Assembly (NCBI GenBank): GCA_002365855.1
Contig: DFAP01000131.1
Coordinates: forward strand, 1 to 38,244
Direction of reading: 5' to 3'
DNA length: 38,244 bases
Origin: Pelotomaculum sp. UBA3103
GTDB lineage: Bacteria > Bacillota > Desulfotomaculia > Desulfotomaculales > Pelotomaculaceae
The translations under genes were made by a program, and so were the position numbers. The stretch's first letter is position 1. Every line of letters starts with the position of its first letter. Positions 16,637 through 25,648 of this stretch are shown piece by piece. The notes beneath the pieces are model-generated. The model was not told the origin of the DNA. It saw only the letters and a list, made by a program, of their open reading frames with translations, and ran no database searches.

Positions 16637-17254
16637 ATGATTGGAATTTACCTGCAGGTAATTGGATGTGGAGTTTTTGCTATGAGCGCGTTTGTTCTTG
16701 GCGCATGGCTCAGGCGTCAACCTTCAAAAAAAGCAGCTGAGATAGCCACCAGGATTATGCACTTCTTTGTAATCTTTGCTTGGATAATTCCCATGTCTGC
16801 TGGATTAACCTTGCTTACTCAATATGATGAAATGCTGAGCATTCCATCCTTACCGTTTCATACAGTTTCACTTGCGTTCGGTATGGTAATGATGCTGATA
16901 GGGTTTGGGTTTTTTGCGATTTCCATCGTAGTACTGTTTGATTATGGAGAAGGACTGTTTGCTTTTGAGCTTACTAAAAAATTGGCTGCGAAAGATATAT
17001 ACGAGCGTACGAGAAATCCGATGTCTCTGGGATTCTATTTAATGTGTATAGGAATGGGTTTATTTGCAGGCTCGACGTTCTTTACACTGTGGTCTCTGTT
17101 AGCATTTATCCCGGCACATGTTTTCTTTTTAAAATACTTTGAGGAAAGCGAGTTGGAAATTAGATTCGGACAATCTTATGTGGAATACAAGAAGAGGGTG
17201 CCGTTTTTGATTCCGAATTTTGTCGCAATGTTTCAGGAACTGAACGGTAAATAA
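16637..17254 (+). CDS. isoprenylcysteine carboxyl methyltransferase-like membrane protein
   Basis: This 205-residue multi-pass protein resembles the ICMT/PEMT superfamily of SAM-dependent membrane methyltransferases. About five hydrophobic helices are visible, starting with IGIYLQVIGCGVFAMSAFVL. The family signature is at the C-terminal end: ERTRNPMSLGFYL, then EESELEIRFGQSYVEYKKRV and PFLIP. The ATG at 16637 is chosen because AAGGAGG lies 10 bp upstream. The same frame stays open back to a TTG at 16523, but nothing supports that start. Bacterial members methylate varied small lipophilic or carboxyl substrates, and the substrate here is unknown. It converges on the DUF155 gene with 14 bp between stops. 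Confidence 0.75.
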   Translation: MIGIYLQVIGCGVFAMSAFVLGAWLRRQPSKKAAEIATRIMHFFVIFAWIIPMSAGLTLLTQYDEMLSIPSLPFHTVSLAFGMVMMLIGFGFFAISIVVLFDYGEGLFAFELTKKLAAKDIYERTRNPMSLGFYLMCIGMGLFAGSTFFTLWSLLAFIPAHVFFLKYFEESELEIRFGQSYVEYKKRVPFLIPNFVAMFQELNGK

Positions 17255-17268
17255 TAATAATATTAAAC

Positions 17269-18333
17269 CTACTTCATGAACCCCAGTACGCCAAGTATTA
17301 CCTCCAGAAGGATCAGGATGATAATGGTCAGTTCAAGAAGCTCAGAACGCTGGTTGATGATACGGTTGCTCAGCATCGTATAGCTCTGGTTAATAATTGA
17401 TATTTTACTGCTGATGCTTTCCTCCCAGGCTTTAGTGCGGAAAATGGAAAGGGCGGTTCCGTATATCCGCGCGTAGAATACATCCTCGGTTACCCTGAGG
17501 GAGTTGTCAATTCGCTCGGTGATTTCAGTCACATCGACGATCAGTTCCATCAGATGGTTCATGATCCGCCTGTAGCGGCCCAGTCGCCTGAAGCTGGCGG
17601 TTTTTTCAGCCTCTCCGATGGCGTCGTACATCTTTTGCATCTCACCGGTTAAAAGGCTGTCGTAATAACGCAGCTCCAAAAGCTGGGAGTTCGCGAACTC
17701 AAGCAGGTCGGGTATATCATTTTCTCCTTTGGAATCATATACCAGGGCTGAGTCCCAGGTGATGATAGCAAGGTCTTCCGTGCCATAGGAAAAAGAATTG
17801 CGCATAGTTTCCCGGTGCACCTGTTCACTGACCGGCTCAGGCTCAGCCAGCAGGAGCGGCACCGGATCCCAGCTGAAGTCCCACTCCCGGAAGTAATATA
17901 CCGTGAAATCTTCAATAAAGCCGTAGTAGGCTTCTTTTAGTAAGGCTCCCGAGAGAGTTTTCCGGATTGTATCAAGCATGTTCAAAAAGAATGACTCGAT
18001 CTTTTCATCGTTGTACAGTTCGATCGACAGTTCCTTGATCTCATCGTAAGATGCACCTTCTCGCAGCGGTACGCGCATGATAATGCCTATGACTCCAAGA
18101 TCGTAAACTTTTGCCGAAAGAAGGGCATTTATATTCCTGGCGCCGATAGTGACTGTGTGCTCACCAAGTTCAACTGCCACAGGCGGGTTTGAAAACTGAA
18201 TGGATTTGGGCCGGATGCGCGAGAGACGCATCCGGGAAGCCTGGTGCCCGAGAGCAAGAATTTTTTCTACCTGCTCCAGGTTTATTTCCTCGGCAACATC
18301 GAAAAGCCGGTAAACCAAAATTGCATTTTTCAT
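17269..18333 (-). CDS. DUF155 / RMD1-YagE family membrane protein
   Basis: This is a 354-residue protein of the DUF155 family, which includes yeast Rmd1 and mitochondrial RMND1. Hallmarks are WDSALVYDSKGENDIPDLLE followed by ANSQLLELRYYD near residues 210-240, DVFYARIYGTALSIFRTKAW near 285-305, and a single C-terminal membrane helix (LTIIILILLEVILGVLGFM) with a positively charged end. The body should face the cytoplasm. The molecular role of bacterial members is not established. The ATG follows AGGAAAAG, a moderate site. It starts 31 bp after the second helicase gene on the same strand and may be cotranscribed with both helicase genes. Confidence 0.82.
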   Translation of the reverse strand: MKNAILVYRLFDVAEEINLEQVEKILALGHQASRMRLSRIRPKSIQFSNPPVAVELGEHTVTIGARNINALLSAKVYDLGVIGIIMRVPLREGASYDEIKELSIELYNDEKIESFFLNMLDTIRKTLSGALLKEAYYGFIEDFTVYYFREWDFSWDPVPLLLAEPEPVSEQVHRETMRNSFSYGTEDLAIITWDSALVYDSKGENDIPDLLEFANSQLLELRYYDSLLTGEMQKMYDAIGEAEKTASFRRLGRYRRIMNHLMELIVDVTEITERIDNSLRVTEDVFYARIYGTALSIFRTKAWEESISSKISIINQSYTMLSNRIINQRSELLELTIIILILLEVILGVLGFMK

Positions 18334-18364
18334 TGTCGGATCACTTTTCCTGTAATTGTTAGAG

Positions 18365-19906
18365 TTAGAAGCTCAGTGCAATCTCGTCGCGGTCCAGGCG
18401 GCTGCGAATTGTGCGGACCTTTTCTGCCAGTCCGCAGTCCTCACCAGCTGCGCGCTCGATCTGACGCAGGAGATCTATTTCTCTCCTGAATATTGAAAAG
18501 ATATCGCCGGGTTGGAGGGAGGACATTTCCAGAAGTTCTGAAAAAGATGTTCCTGTGTACCAGGCGTAAGCGAGCGCGCCAAGCAAATCCGACCAGACGC
18601 AAAATCTTTCCGGCACGCCCATTTTAATCAGGCTCCGCCGCAATGCGAAAGTTTCACGCAGGGCTGGAATCTCAAGTTTAACCACCCGGGTATTCCTGCC
18701 GGGGATATATTCCACCCCCGCCAGCACTGCTGCTGCTTGGGCGGGTTCAATATCTTCAAAAAGGCCGTTAAAGGTGAGTTCGGTTACCAGTATTTCCTGT
18801 ACATGCAGTTCCAGGGCAAATAGGCCGCGTGGGAGAAATTCACGCCCATTGACGTACCCAAGCTTTTCAAGAAGGTCACGTACCTCTTTGTATTCTGAAA
18901 AAATGCCCAGCGCCTGTTCGGAAACCGCATTATAGTCCTGCTTGAGCAGCTGAAAGTAATTCCGGGTTTGCTTCAGACGTCCGGACGCTTCCCGGCACTT
19001 TTCTGTTTCCCGGCATTTCCTGGCGCTAGAGGAGGAAAGCTGTTTCTGAAGTATTTCTCTTTCCTTGTTTCTTCCCTTCCACTTCAGCCGCTTGAGCTGC
19101 CTGCGAGCTTTGATCCGCTCCACGGGGCAGGATAAGGTCAGGCTGTCCGGGCACAGGGTCGATTCGATTTCAGAAACCCGCTCTCCTACAATTTTGATCT
19201 CCTGTTCAAGAATGACTTTTCTCTTTTTAATTTGGTGCATTTTGAAATTTCCGTTGAGAAACCGGTCAATCTCATTATCTGATTTATATCTCAGCAAGCT
19301 CAGTACCGTGTTGGGTGAGATGGCTAATCTTCCTGAAACAGGCTCCACCTCTTTTTCGTTAAAAAAGCCGGTTTGTTCCGGGAAGCGGCTGTCCACGCGG
19401 ACAAGAGCATAGCCAACCGGGTCAAAACCCCTCCGCCCCGCTCTTCCCGCTATTTGAAAAAACTCCCTGTTTTGTAATATGCGAAAGTCACGCCCGTCCC
19501 ACTTTCTGGTTGAGTCAAAAACAGTGCTGGCCGCAGGGAAATTCACACCCGCTGCAAACGTCTCCGTGCAAAAAACCACCCAGAGCAGGCGACTGGAATA
19601 AAGTTTTTCCACCAGGTATTTAACCGGGGGCAAAAGCCCCGCGTGGTGGAAGCCAATGCCCTGGTACAGCAGCCTCCGCAGGTTGCGCCAGACCGGGCCG
19701 CTGAAAGTTCCGGGGTGTTCAGCTTCAGCAATCCTGACCTCGCTTCCGACAATTTTTTTTTCTCTGGCATCAAGAAAATCCCAGTCCCTTCCCAGTTCCT
19801 GGGCCAAAATTTCAGTGCGGCCACGGCTGAACACAAAAAAAAGGGCGGGTAATTTATCTTGGATTGCTCCAATTATTTCGCTGCAGGATACTTCCGGCAG
19901 ATCCAA
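18365..19906 (-). CDS. Ski2-like helicase, second RecA domain and C-terminal part
   Basis: This 513-residue protein carries only the C-terminal half of a Ski2/Mtr4-like superfamily 2 helicase. Motif IV-like FFVFSRGR is at 23-30, GIGFHHAGLLPP at 83-94, motif V TETFAAGVNFP at 114-124 and motif VI QIAGRAGRRG at 151-160. A winged-helix and helical tail rich in charged coiled coil follows (about 215-330). There is no Walker A or DExH box; those lie on the preceding gene, in a different frame. The start is TTG with GGAGTGAT 6 bp upstream, and a TAA sits two codons before it, so this looks like a true translation start and not just a read-through fragment. It must act with the first chain, or it is a decaying half. 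Confidence 0.82.
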   Translation of the reverse strand: MDLPEVSCSEIIGAIQDKLPALFFVFSRGRTEILAQELGRDWDFLDAREKKIVGSEVRIAEAEHPGTFSGPVWRNLRRLLYQGIGFHHAGLLPPVKYLVEKLYSSRLLWVVFCTETFAAGVNFPAASTVFDSTRKWDGRDFRILQNREFFQIAGRAGRRGFDPVGYALVRVDSRFPEQTGFFNEKEVEPVSGRLAISPNTVLSLLRYKSDNEIDRFLNGNFKMHQIKKRKVILEQEIKIVGERVSEIESTLCPDSLTLSCPVERIKARRQLKRLKWKGRNKEREILQKQLSSSSARKCRETEKCREASGRLKQTRNYFQLLKQDYNAVSEQALGIFSEYKEVRDLLEKLGYVNGREFLPRGLFALELHVQEILVTELTFNGLFEDIEPAQAAAVLAGVEYIPGRNTRVVKLEIPALRETFALRRSLIKMGVPERFCVWSDLLGALAYAWYTGTSFSELLEMSSLQPGDIFSIFRREIDLLRQIERAAGEDCGLAEKVRTIRSRLDRDEIALSF

Positions 19907-19967
19907 TGCTTAATCACTCCAGTACTTTTCTAAAACTATGTGGGTTCCAGAGGTTGTCCAAACATCA

Positions 19968-21734
19968 CTAAGCCTCAAACCAGCGCTTTTTATTGCGCGC
20001 TTCCTTGAGCTTGTCGGAAAGTTCAACGACTTCTTTGCGCGCCTCCATTTCCCCAACAATCCTGCCTTCAGGCAGAAACCAGCGGATTGCCAGGGGAACC
20101 CTTCTTCTCTTATCTAAAATTACAACGACATTTCCACCCCGGACCGAACTGATCCAGTCGGCCATTTCATCAACGTTGGGCACAGTTGCTGAAAGGCCCA
20201 AAATTTTAATGTTTGGGGGAGCGAATAAAATGCTTTCCTCCCATGTTGTACCGCGCTCGGCATCGTCAAGATAATGAATTTCGTCAAAAACAACGTAAGA
20301 TGTTTTAGCTAGCTGCTCAGGCTCGCTGAGACACCAGTTTCTGAATATCTCAGTGGTCATGATCAGCATAGGTGCGCCAGGGTTGATACTGATGTCACCA
20401 GTGACAAGGCCAACATTCTCATCTCCGAACAGTTCCTTAAAGTCCCTATACTTCTGGTTGGAAAGAGCCTTCAGCGGTGATGTGTAGATCATACCCTGAC
20501 CCGCTGCCATTACGTCTTTTGCCAGCATTTCCGCTACGAGTGTTTTTCCGTTTCCGGTTGGAGCGGATACCAGGACTGATAAACCCTCCCGGAGAGCTTG
20601 CGATGCCTCAATTTGAAAATCATCCAGTATTAGTTTGTCCTGTTCCGGGAGAGAAATTTCCTTCCTGCGCTGCGGTTTTCTTTTAACCCGCGGGTGCATA
20701 CCCACGGTATCGTTAGCCCGCTTTTGCCCAGGGTTCTTTAAAGAACCCCTGAGCATGAGGGATAGGTTTGCCTGAACGCCCGCACGCAGTTTTTCAACAT
20801 CACTGCGCCTGAACATTAGCAAGGCGCCCTGTTGGTTATGAGTTCCGGGCCTGAAGACCGGTTTGAGCTTCCCTTCTGCTATCAGTCGCCGGACCTGGTC
20901 ATCATCGACGCCCAGAAGATCTGAGATATCACTAACTCCTAACAGGCCTGACTTTTTTTTGAGCTGCCGCAGCCTGGCAGCATTGCTTTTCAGCTCCTGC
21001 AAATCAGAGCGCCAGAGGCGTATGCTTTCGCCGAGAACAAAATGAGGTATTTCCCCGGAACTTATTATTTGCTCCAAAATTCCATCATCCAACCCGAGGA
21101 TATTCGCCGCCTCCCTTTGTCCCACTGAATGGTCTTTGAGAAAGGCTGGCGCACTGGCTGCATGTGGAGGGGCAAAATACCTGCCGGAGATCTCACCCAG
21201 CTGTTCTATAAGGATTTCTCCTGGAAATACCTTTTTTAGACAGTGGTATTTTTGTCCATCGAATTCTACCGCCACCGCGAAGATGTCGTTAATTTCCTTG
21301 AACTGTTTTTGAGTCAGCTTAAGCTGTTCGACAATAAAAAAAGGGCTTTTCAAAGAATCAAGAACATCCCGGCATCCTTCAAGCCGCCGGTGCTTTTCCA
21401 GTTCATTTGAGCCCTCTGCGGGAGCAATAGAATTGTATTTTTTCAATTCACGGATCAGTTTTGGAAAAACTTTTCGCATCTGGATCCGTCCAGTTCTCCA
21501 TATAACCGGCCCAGCAGGCGGGAGATGTCTGCTTTCAGCTATCATCCAGCCAGCCCTGGATTTCAGGTTGCCTATTTGGATTTCTTCTTTTTCGATCAAC
21601 GAAGAAAGGGCTCCAGGCAGGTCATCAATGTTACAGCCGCAACGGGTATATAATACTTCGAGTGGGATCGGCCCCTGTCCTTTTAAGAGATATAAGAGCC
21701 GTTCAATAGCCTTTTTTGTTTTCGGATTCGCCAA
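19968..21734 (-). CDS. Ski2-like helicase, HTH domains and first RecA domain
   Basis: This 588-residue protein is the N-terminal half of a DExH helicase with extra DNA-binding modules. Residues 5-65 look like a winged helix. Two excisionase/MerR-like helix-turn-helix units follow, at about 203-250 (GQREAANILGLDDGILEQII) and 263-312 (VSDISDLLGVDDDQVRRLIA). The RecA1 domain spans 365-560, with Walker A SAPTGNGKT near 391, DEIH near 481 and SAT (LGLSATVPN) near 510. The chain stops at RWFEA just where the second RecA domain should begin. The TTG start follows AGGGGTG. The gap to the next gene is 61 bp and all frames there are closed. The combined length, about 1100 residues, matches intact relatives. 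Confidence 0.82.
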   Translation of the reverse strand: MANPKTKKAIERLLYLLKGQGPIPLEVLYTRCGCNIDDLPGALSSLIEKEEIQIGNLKSRAGWMIAESRHLPPAGPVIWRTGRIQMRKVFPKLIRELKKYNSIAPAEGSNELEKHRRLEGCRDVLDSLKSPFFIVEQLKLTQKQFKEINDIFAVAVEFDGQKYHCLKKVFPGEILIEQLGEISGRYFAPPHAASAPAFLKDHSVGQREAANILGLDDGILEQIISSGEIPHFVLGESIRLWRSDLQELKSNAARLRQLKKKSGLLGVSDISDLLGVDDDQVRRLIAEGKLKPVFRPGTHNQQGALLMFRRSDVEKLRAGVQANLSLMLRGSLKNPGQKRANDTVGMHPRVKRKPQRRKEISLPEQDKLILDDFQIEASQALREGLSVLVSAPTGNGKTLVAEMLAKDVMAAGQGMIYTSPLKALSNQKYRDFKELFGDENVGLVTGDISINPGAPMLIMTTEIFRNWCLSEPEQLAKTSYVVFDEIHYLDDAERGTTWEESILFAPPNIKILGLSATVPNVDEMADWISSVRGGNVVVILDKRRRVPLAIRWFLPEGRIVGEMEARKEVVELSDKLKEARNKKRWFEA

Positions 21735-21838
21735 ACGAAAAGCACCCCTGGTTTTTACAATAACTTATATCACTAGTAGTCTAGCACATCCTGCGGTATA
21801 TTAAAAATATTTTTGTCTTTTTATGCTGAACTTGTTGC

Positions 21839-21873
21839 AAAAAAGAGCAGATGGCCGTATTAATCCGGCCATC
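21839..21873 (-). terminator. intrinsic terminator, distal, for the SleB-like gene
   Basis: GATGGCCG (21850-21857) and CGGCCATC (21866-21873) form a perfect 8-bp stem. On the minus strand it runs into TGCTC and six T residues. It lies in the 352-bp gap between the leftward SleB-like and helicase genes and would keep their transcription separate. Confidence 0.5.
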
Positions 21874-22017
21874 TCCTTTAGTTTTTAATAACATTGTCCA
21901 ACTAAAGTTTCCATGATGTTTTGAATAGGCTTAACAGTTGGATGGTCATGGACGGGTACAGGTGGATTGTTTACATAGAATGGAAACCTTCTACATTTCT
22001 CTTACCATAATATGAGT

Positions 22018-22046
22018 AAATAAAAATGGTTACATGTAGTAACCAT
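22018..22046 (-). terminator. intrinsic terminator, proximal, for the SleB-like gene
   Basis: ATGGTTAC (22026-22033) pairs perfectly with GTAACCAT (22039-22046) over a 5-nt loop. On the minus strand it is followed by TTTTATTT, 40 bp after the stop of the hydrolase gene. Confidence 0.5.
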
Positions 22047-22086
22047 GTCAACAAAATCAAAATATTAAAAAAAATTGCCGTGCCCT

Positions 22087-22575
22087 TTAACAAAAGACAT
22101 GGCGTCCAATTTTAATTAGAACCGGCATGCTGTCAAGCCACCTGCTTTCAGCAGTAGAGGGATTGTAAAAAAAGACGCATCCGTTTGTGGGATCCATACC
22201 GTTTAAGGCTAACTCTGCCGCCAATAAAGCTTTTTCCCCAGGAGTCTGGTTGATGGATCCGTTCAAAACAGGGGAAAACTGGTCTTTTTCATAAATAACA
22301 TTTATAATTGTTTTTGGGAAACGGGGATCTTTTAAGCGGTTCAACACTACAGCTCCAACGGCAACCTGCCCTGCTAAAGATTCCCCCTTTGCTTCCGCGT
22401 GGATCAATTTTGCCAGCAGCATGAATTCTTCCCTGCTCAGGGTCAGTCCCCTGGACTTAGAACTGTAATGTTTTGTTGTCTGCAGTGTGTCGGTCGCATA
22501 AGCAGGTACGGTAGGTATCACGCTAAAGAATGAAAGGCTGATTAATAAGATTGCAGCCGATTTTTTTATATTCAT
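22087..22575 (-). CDS. secreted SleB/CwlJ-type cell-wall hydrolase
   Basis: This is a 162-residue exported enzyme of the Hydrolase_2 (SleB) family, which are lytic enzymes acting on spore cortex or vegetative peptidoglycan. A signal peptide (MNIKKSAAILLISLSFFS then VIPTVPAYA) precedes a linker and the catalytic domain: LAKLIHAEAKGES with the family glutamates, GQVAVGAVVLNRLKDPRFP, DQFSPVLNG and TNGCVFFYNP. There is no separate peptidoglycan-binding domain, so it resembles YkvT/CwlJ-like short forms more than full SleB. I start at the ATG at 22575; the frame opens at a TTG at 22611 without a ribosome site. It diverges from a flavoprotein gene. It supports a spore-forming host, although SleB-like proteins also occur in non-sporulating relatives. 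Confidence 0.87.
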   Translation of the reverse strand: MNIKKSAAILLISLSFFSVIPTVPAYATDTLQTTKHYSSKSRGLTLSREEFMLLAKLIHAEAKGESLAGQVAVGAVVLNRLKDPRFPKTIINVIYEKDQFSPVLNGSINQTPGEKALLAAELALNGMDPTNGCVFFYNPSTAESRWLDSMPVLIKIGRHVFC

Positions 22576-22693
22576 ATTGATATTGTTCTCCGAAAATATT
22601 ATTTTACTCAAACAATAAATTGCATAAATGGTTTCAATAATAATGTGTTTCTTAATATTTAAAAATAATAATTAAAGATAAAAGGTGGTTTAA

Positions 22694-24286
22694 ATGTTAA
22701 GAATAACAGGTTTAAGAATTTCAATTAAAGAAGATCCTACAAAATTAATCATACTAATATTGCGAAAACTAAGAATCAGAAATGATGAACTGCTGGGATA
22801 TAAAATTTTTAAACAATCGATTGATGCCAGAAAAAGTGAAATGATATATTTTATTTACACAGTAGATGTTGAAATAAAAAATGAATCTGTTGCGTTGCGC
22901 AGGGTAAAAGACAAGGATATTGCTATATCCCCCGTAATGGATTATGCATATGTCAGGTGTGGACTGGAAAAAATGACGCACCGGCCGGTAATCATCGGAA
23001 GCGGCCCTGCCGGTCTTTTTGCCGGCTTGATCCTGGCGGAAATGGGATATAGGCCTCTGCTTTTAGAAAGGGGGGCAGATGTTGATGTCAGGGTTGAAAA
23101 GGTAAATAAATTTTGGAATAAAGGTGAGCTTGATCCTGACTGTAATGTTCAGTTCGGTGAGGGGGGCGCGGGTACTTTTTCAGACGGTAAGCTGACAACC
23201 AATATTCGGGATCAAAGATGCAGAAAGGTTCTTGAAGAAATGGTTCTCGCCGGCGCGCCGGAGGAGGTCATCTACCATTACAAGCCACATGTAGGTACGG
23301 ATAACCTGAAAACAGTAGTTAAAAATATTCGGGAGAAAGTTAAGCGCAGCGGGGGAGAGGTCAGGTTTAACAGCAAGGTAACCGACATTATCATAAATAG
23401 TAATCAAGTTAAGAGATTTGTCATCAATCACCAGGAGAGCCTTGAGACAGATGTTCTCCTGGTGGCGCCGGGGCACAGCGCCAGGGATACGTTTGAAATG
23501 CTTCACTCGAAGGGCGTTCAGATAGAGCCAAAACCTTTTTCTATAGGTGTCAGGATCGAGCACCCGCAAAAACTGGTTGACCAGTCCCAGTACAAAACAT
23601 TTGCCGGGCATGCGAGGCTTGGCCCGGCGGACTACAAGCTTGCTTACCACGCCACTAACGGCAGGTCAGCCTATACCTTTTGCATGTGCCCGGGAGGGGT
23701 GGTTGTACCGGCATCTTCCGAGGAAAACTGTGTCGTAACAAATGGAATGAGCTTCTATGCGCGAAGCGGCCAAAATGCCAACAGCGCCCTGCTGGTGGGG
23801 GTAAATCCCGGTGATTTCGAAAGCAGCCATCCCCTGGCCGGAGTCGAATTCCAGAGGCGCTGGGAAAGAAAAGCATTTGCACTGGGAGGTGGCGGCCACA
23901 GCGCTCCTGCCCAATTGGTGGGTGATTTCCTTTCAGGCATGCCCTCATCTGAACTCGGAAGCATATCACCTTCATATCAAAGAGGAGTCAGGCTTACAGA
24001 CCTTAATGAGTGTCTGCCTGGCTATGTGATCGAGACTATGCGGGAAGCTATACCGGAAATGGATAAAAAGCTGCGGGGTTTCGCCCTGCCGGACGCGGTA
24101 ATGACCGGAGTGGAAACCAGGTCCTCATCGCCTGTAAAAATCATACGTGATCAAAATTACGAAGCAAGTATTGGCGGTCTTTTCCCGGTGGGTGAGGGGG
24201 CCGGTTACGCAGGGGGCATTATTTCTGCAGCTGTTGACGGGATCAGGGTTGCTGAGGCCATTGCCTCCAGATACCATCCCATTTAA
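22694..24286 (+). CDS. FAD-dependent dehydrogenase (COG2509 type)
   Basis: This is a 530-residue cytoplasmic flavoprotein. The first 80 residues form a small alpha/beta domain typical of this family (MLRITGLRISIKEDP). The FAD-binding Rossmann motif IIGSGPAGLFAG is at 100-111, and the family block GEGGAGTFSDGKLTTNI follows near 155. The C-terminal GEGAGYAGGIISAAVDGIR closes the FAD site. The family is widespread in Firmicutes and is annotated as an uncharacterised FAD-dependent dehydrogenase; its natural substrate is not established. The ATG follows AAAGGTGG. An HI0933-type flavoprotein gene begins 74 bp downstream on the same strand, so the two may be cotranscribed. Confidence 0.88.
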   Translation: MLRITGLRISIKEDPTKLIILILRKLRIRNDELLGYKIFKQSIDARKSEMIYFIYTVDVEIKNESVALRRVKDKDIAISPVMDYAYVRCGLEKMTHRPVIIGSGPAGLFAGLILAEMGYRPLLLERGADVDVRVEKVNKFWNKGELDPDCNVQFGEGGAGTFSDGKLTTNIRDQRCRKVLEEMVLAGAPEEVIYHYKPHVGTDNLKTVVKNIREKVKRSGGEVRFNSKVTDIIINSNQVKRFVINHQESLETDVLLVAPGHSARDTFEMLHSKGVQIEPKPFSIGVRIEHPQKLVDQSQYKTFAGHARLGPADYKLAYHATNGRSAYTFCMCPGGVVVPASSEENCVVTNGMSFYARSGQNANSALLVGVNPGDFESSHPLAGVEFQRRWERKAFALGGGGHSAPAQLVGDFLSGMPSSELGSISPSYQRGVRLTDLNECLPGYVIETMREAIPEMDKKLRGFALPDAVMTGVETRSSSPVKIIRDQNYEASIGGLFPVGEGAGYAGGIISAAVDGIRVAEAIASRYHPI

Positions 24287-24360
24287 CTGGTGCTCTGTGA
24301 TGTTTTTTGCATGTTAACAAGCAGCCGGGTAAATGGTTTTTCAAAAGGAGAATTTTGCTG

Positions 24361-25605
24361 ATGTCAAAGAGTTTCACGCCCAAAGTGACGGTCATAGGCG
24401 GAGGCGCTGCCGGTATTATCGCCGCTGTCGCCGCCAGGTACAGGGGAGCAGATGTTACGATCCTTGAAAAAAACCCCAGGATCGGCAAGAAGATCCTTGT
24501 AACCGGTAACGGCAGGTGCAACCTGACCAATAAAAATCTCAGCATCTTGAATTATCACGGCAAAAACTCAAAATTTGCGCATGCTGCTTTAACCCGCTTC
24601 GATGTAAAAAAGACCATTGATTTTTTTGAGAGGCTTGGCATCGCTCATAAAGTAGAAGAGGGGGGGAAGGTTTTCCCCGTTTCCAACCAGGCCTCCAGCG
24701 TCCTGGATGTGCTGCGGTACGAGCTGGAGGATAAAGGTGTCCGGGTGTTTTGTGATTCTCCGGTTGTTAACATTGAAAAGGGCGCCGCTAACTTTACCGT
24801 CACCCTGGCCGGCGGTCAAAAGCACAAGGCGGACCGGGTGATCCTGTCTACAGGTGGTAAAGCCGCGCCAAATTTGGGGTCTAACGGCAGCGGGTATATT
24901 TTAGCTCAAAACCTTGGCCACGGTATTGTTGAACCTTTTCCGGCCCTGGTACAGCTAAAACTGGTATCAAGTTTTTTAAAGCATGTTCAGGGTGTTAAGT
25001 TTGAAGGCGGCGCGGAGATTTTAGCCAATGACAAAACAGTGGGGAGGGCGTCCGGGGAAATATTGTTCACTGAATACGGTATTTCCGGACCTCCAATATT
25101 ATGCCTCAGCAGAATAGCTGGTGAATATCTTCAAAAGAAAGAAATAGTATGGCTCAAGGTGACGCTGGTCAATAATCTTACCCCAGGGGAGCTGGAGCAA
25201 TACCTGATTCGGCGATTTCAAGCGGGACCCAGGAAGGAACTTGCGTTCAGCTTCGTGGGTTTCATCAATAAAAAGCTGGCGCCTGTAATTTTAAGAGAGG
25301 CCGGAATTGATGATATCCGGAAACCGGCGTGCCAGGTGAGCGCAGCAGAGCGTAAAAATATTCTCAGACTGCTCCAGGATTGGCGCTTTGAAGTCAGGGG
25401 GACCACCTCCTGGCCTGCGGCCCAGGTTACTGCCGGAGGTGTGGATGTTAAGGACATCAACGGGCAAACCATGGAATCAAAGATCGTGCCCGGTCTTTAC
25501 TTCGCAGGTGAAGTTGTTGATATTGACGGCGATTGCGGGGGGTTTAACCTGCAGTGGGCCTGGTCCTCTGGTTTTGTGGCGGGAGACAGCGCTGCCGCTC
25601 CCTGA
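24361..25605 (+). CDS. HI0933-family NAD(P)/FAD-dependent oxidoreductase
   Basis: This is a 414-residue flavoprotein of the HI0933/YhiN/BaiN group. Signatures are VTVIGGGAAGIIAAVAARYR near the N terminus, GKKILVTGNGRCNLTN (the family hallmark) around 44-59, and near the C terminus AQVTAGGVDVKDI and GLYFAGEVVDIDGDCGGFN, which encloses the flavin. Members reduce diverse substrates; gut-bacterial BaiN acts on bile-acid intermediates, but no such role can be inferred here. The ATG at 24361 is chosen, with AAAAGGAG 10 bp upstream; the frame extends to a TTG at 24307 with no ribosome site. It converges on the MBL-fold gene with 43 bp between stops. Confidence 0.9.
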   Translation: MSKSFTPKVTVIGGGAAGIIAAVAARYRGADVTILEKNPRIGKKILVTGNGRCNLTNKNLSILNYHGKNSKFAHAALTRFDVKKTIDFFERLGIAHKVEEGGKVFPVSNQASSVLDVLRYELEDKGVRVFCDSPVVNIEKGAANFTVTLAGGQKHKADRVILSTGGKAAPNLGSNGSGYILAQNLGHGIVEPFPALVQLKLVSSFLKHVQGVKFEGGAEILANDKTVGRASGEILFTEYGISGPPILCLSRIAGEYLQKKEIVWLKVTLVNNLTPGELEQYLIRRFQAGPRKELAFSFVGFINKKLAPVILREAGIDDIRKPACQVSAAERKNILRLLQDWRFEVRGTTSWPAAQVTAGGVDVKDINGQTMESKIVPGLYFAGEVVDIDGDCGGFNLQWAWSSGFVAGDSAAAP

Positions 25606-25648
25606 GGAATATGCCTGGTGTCAGGTCATCAGGGCTGCCGCCCGGCCG

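Noticed and set aside
19907..19967. Programmed frameshift joining the two helicase halves
   Set aside because: Stops close all frames of the gap and there is no slippery heptamer; a separate start with its own ribosome site explains the second gene better.
25606..25648. Hairpin CCCTGA/TCAGGG between convergent genes as a terminator
   Set aside because: The stem is only six pairs with a long loop and no T run on either strand.
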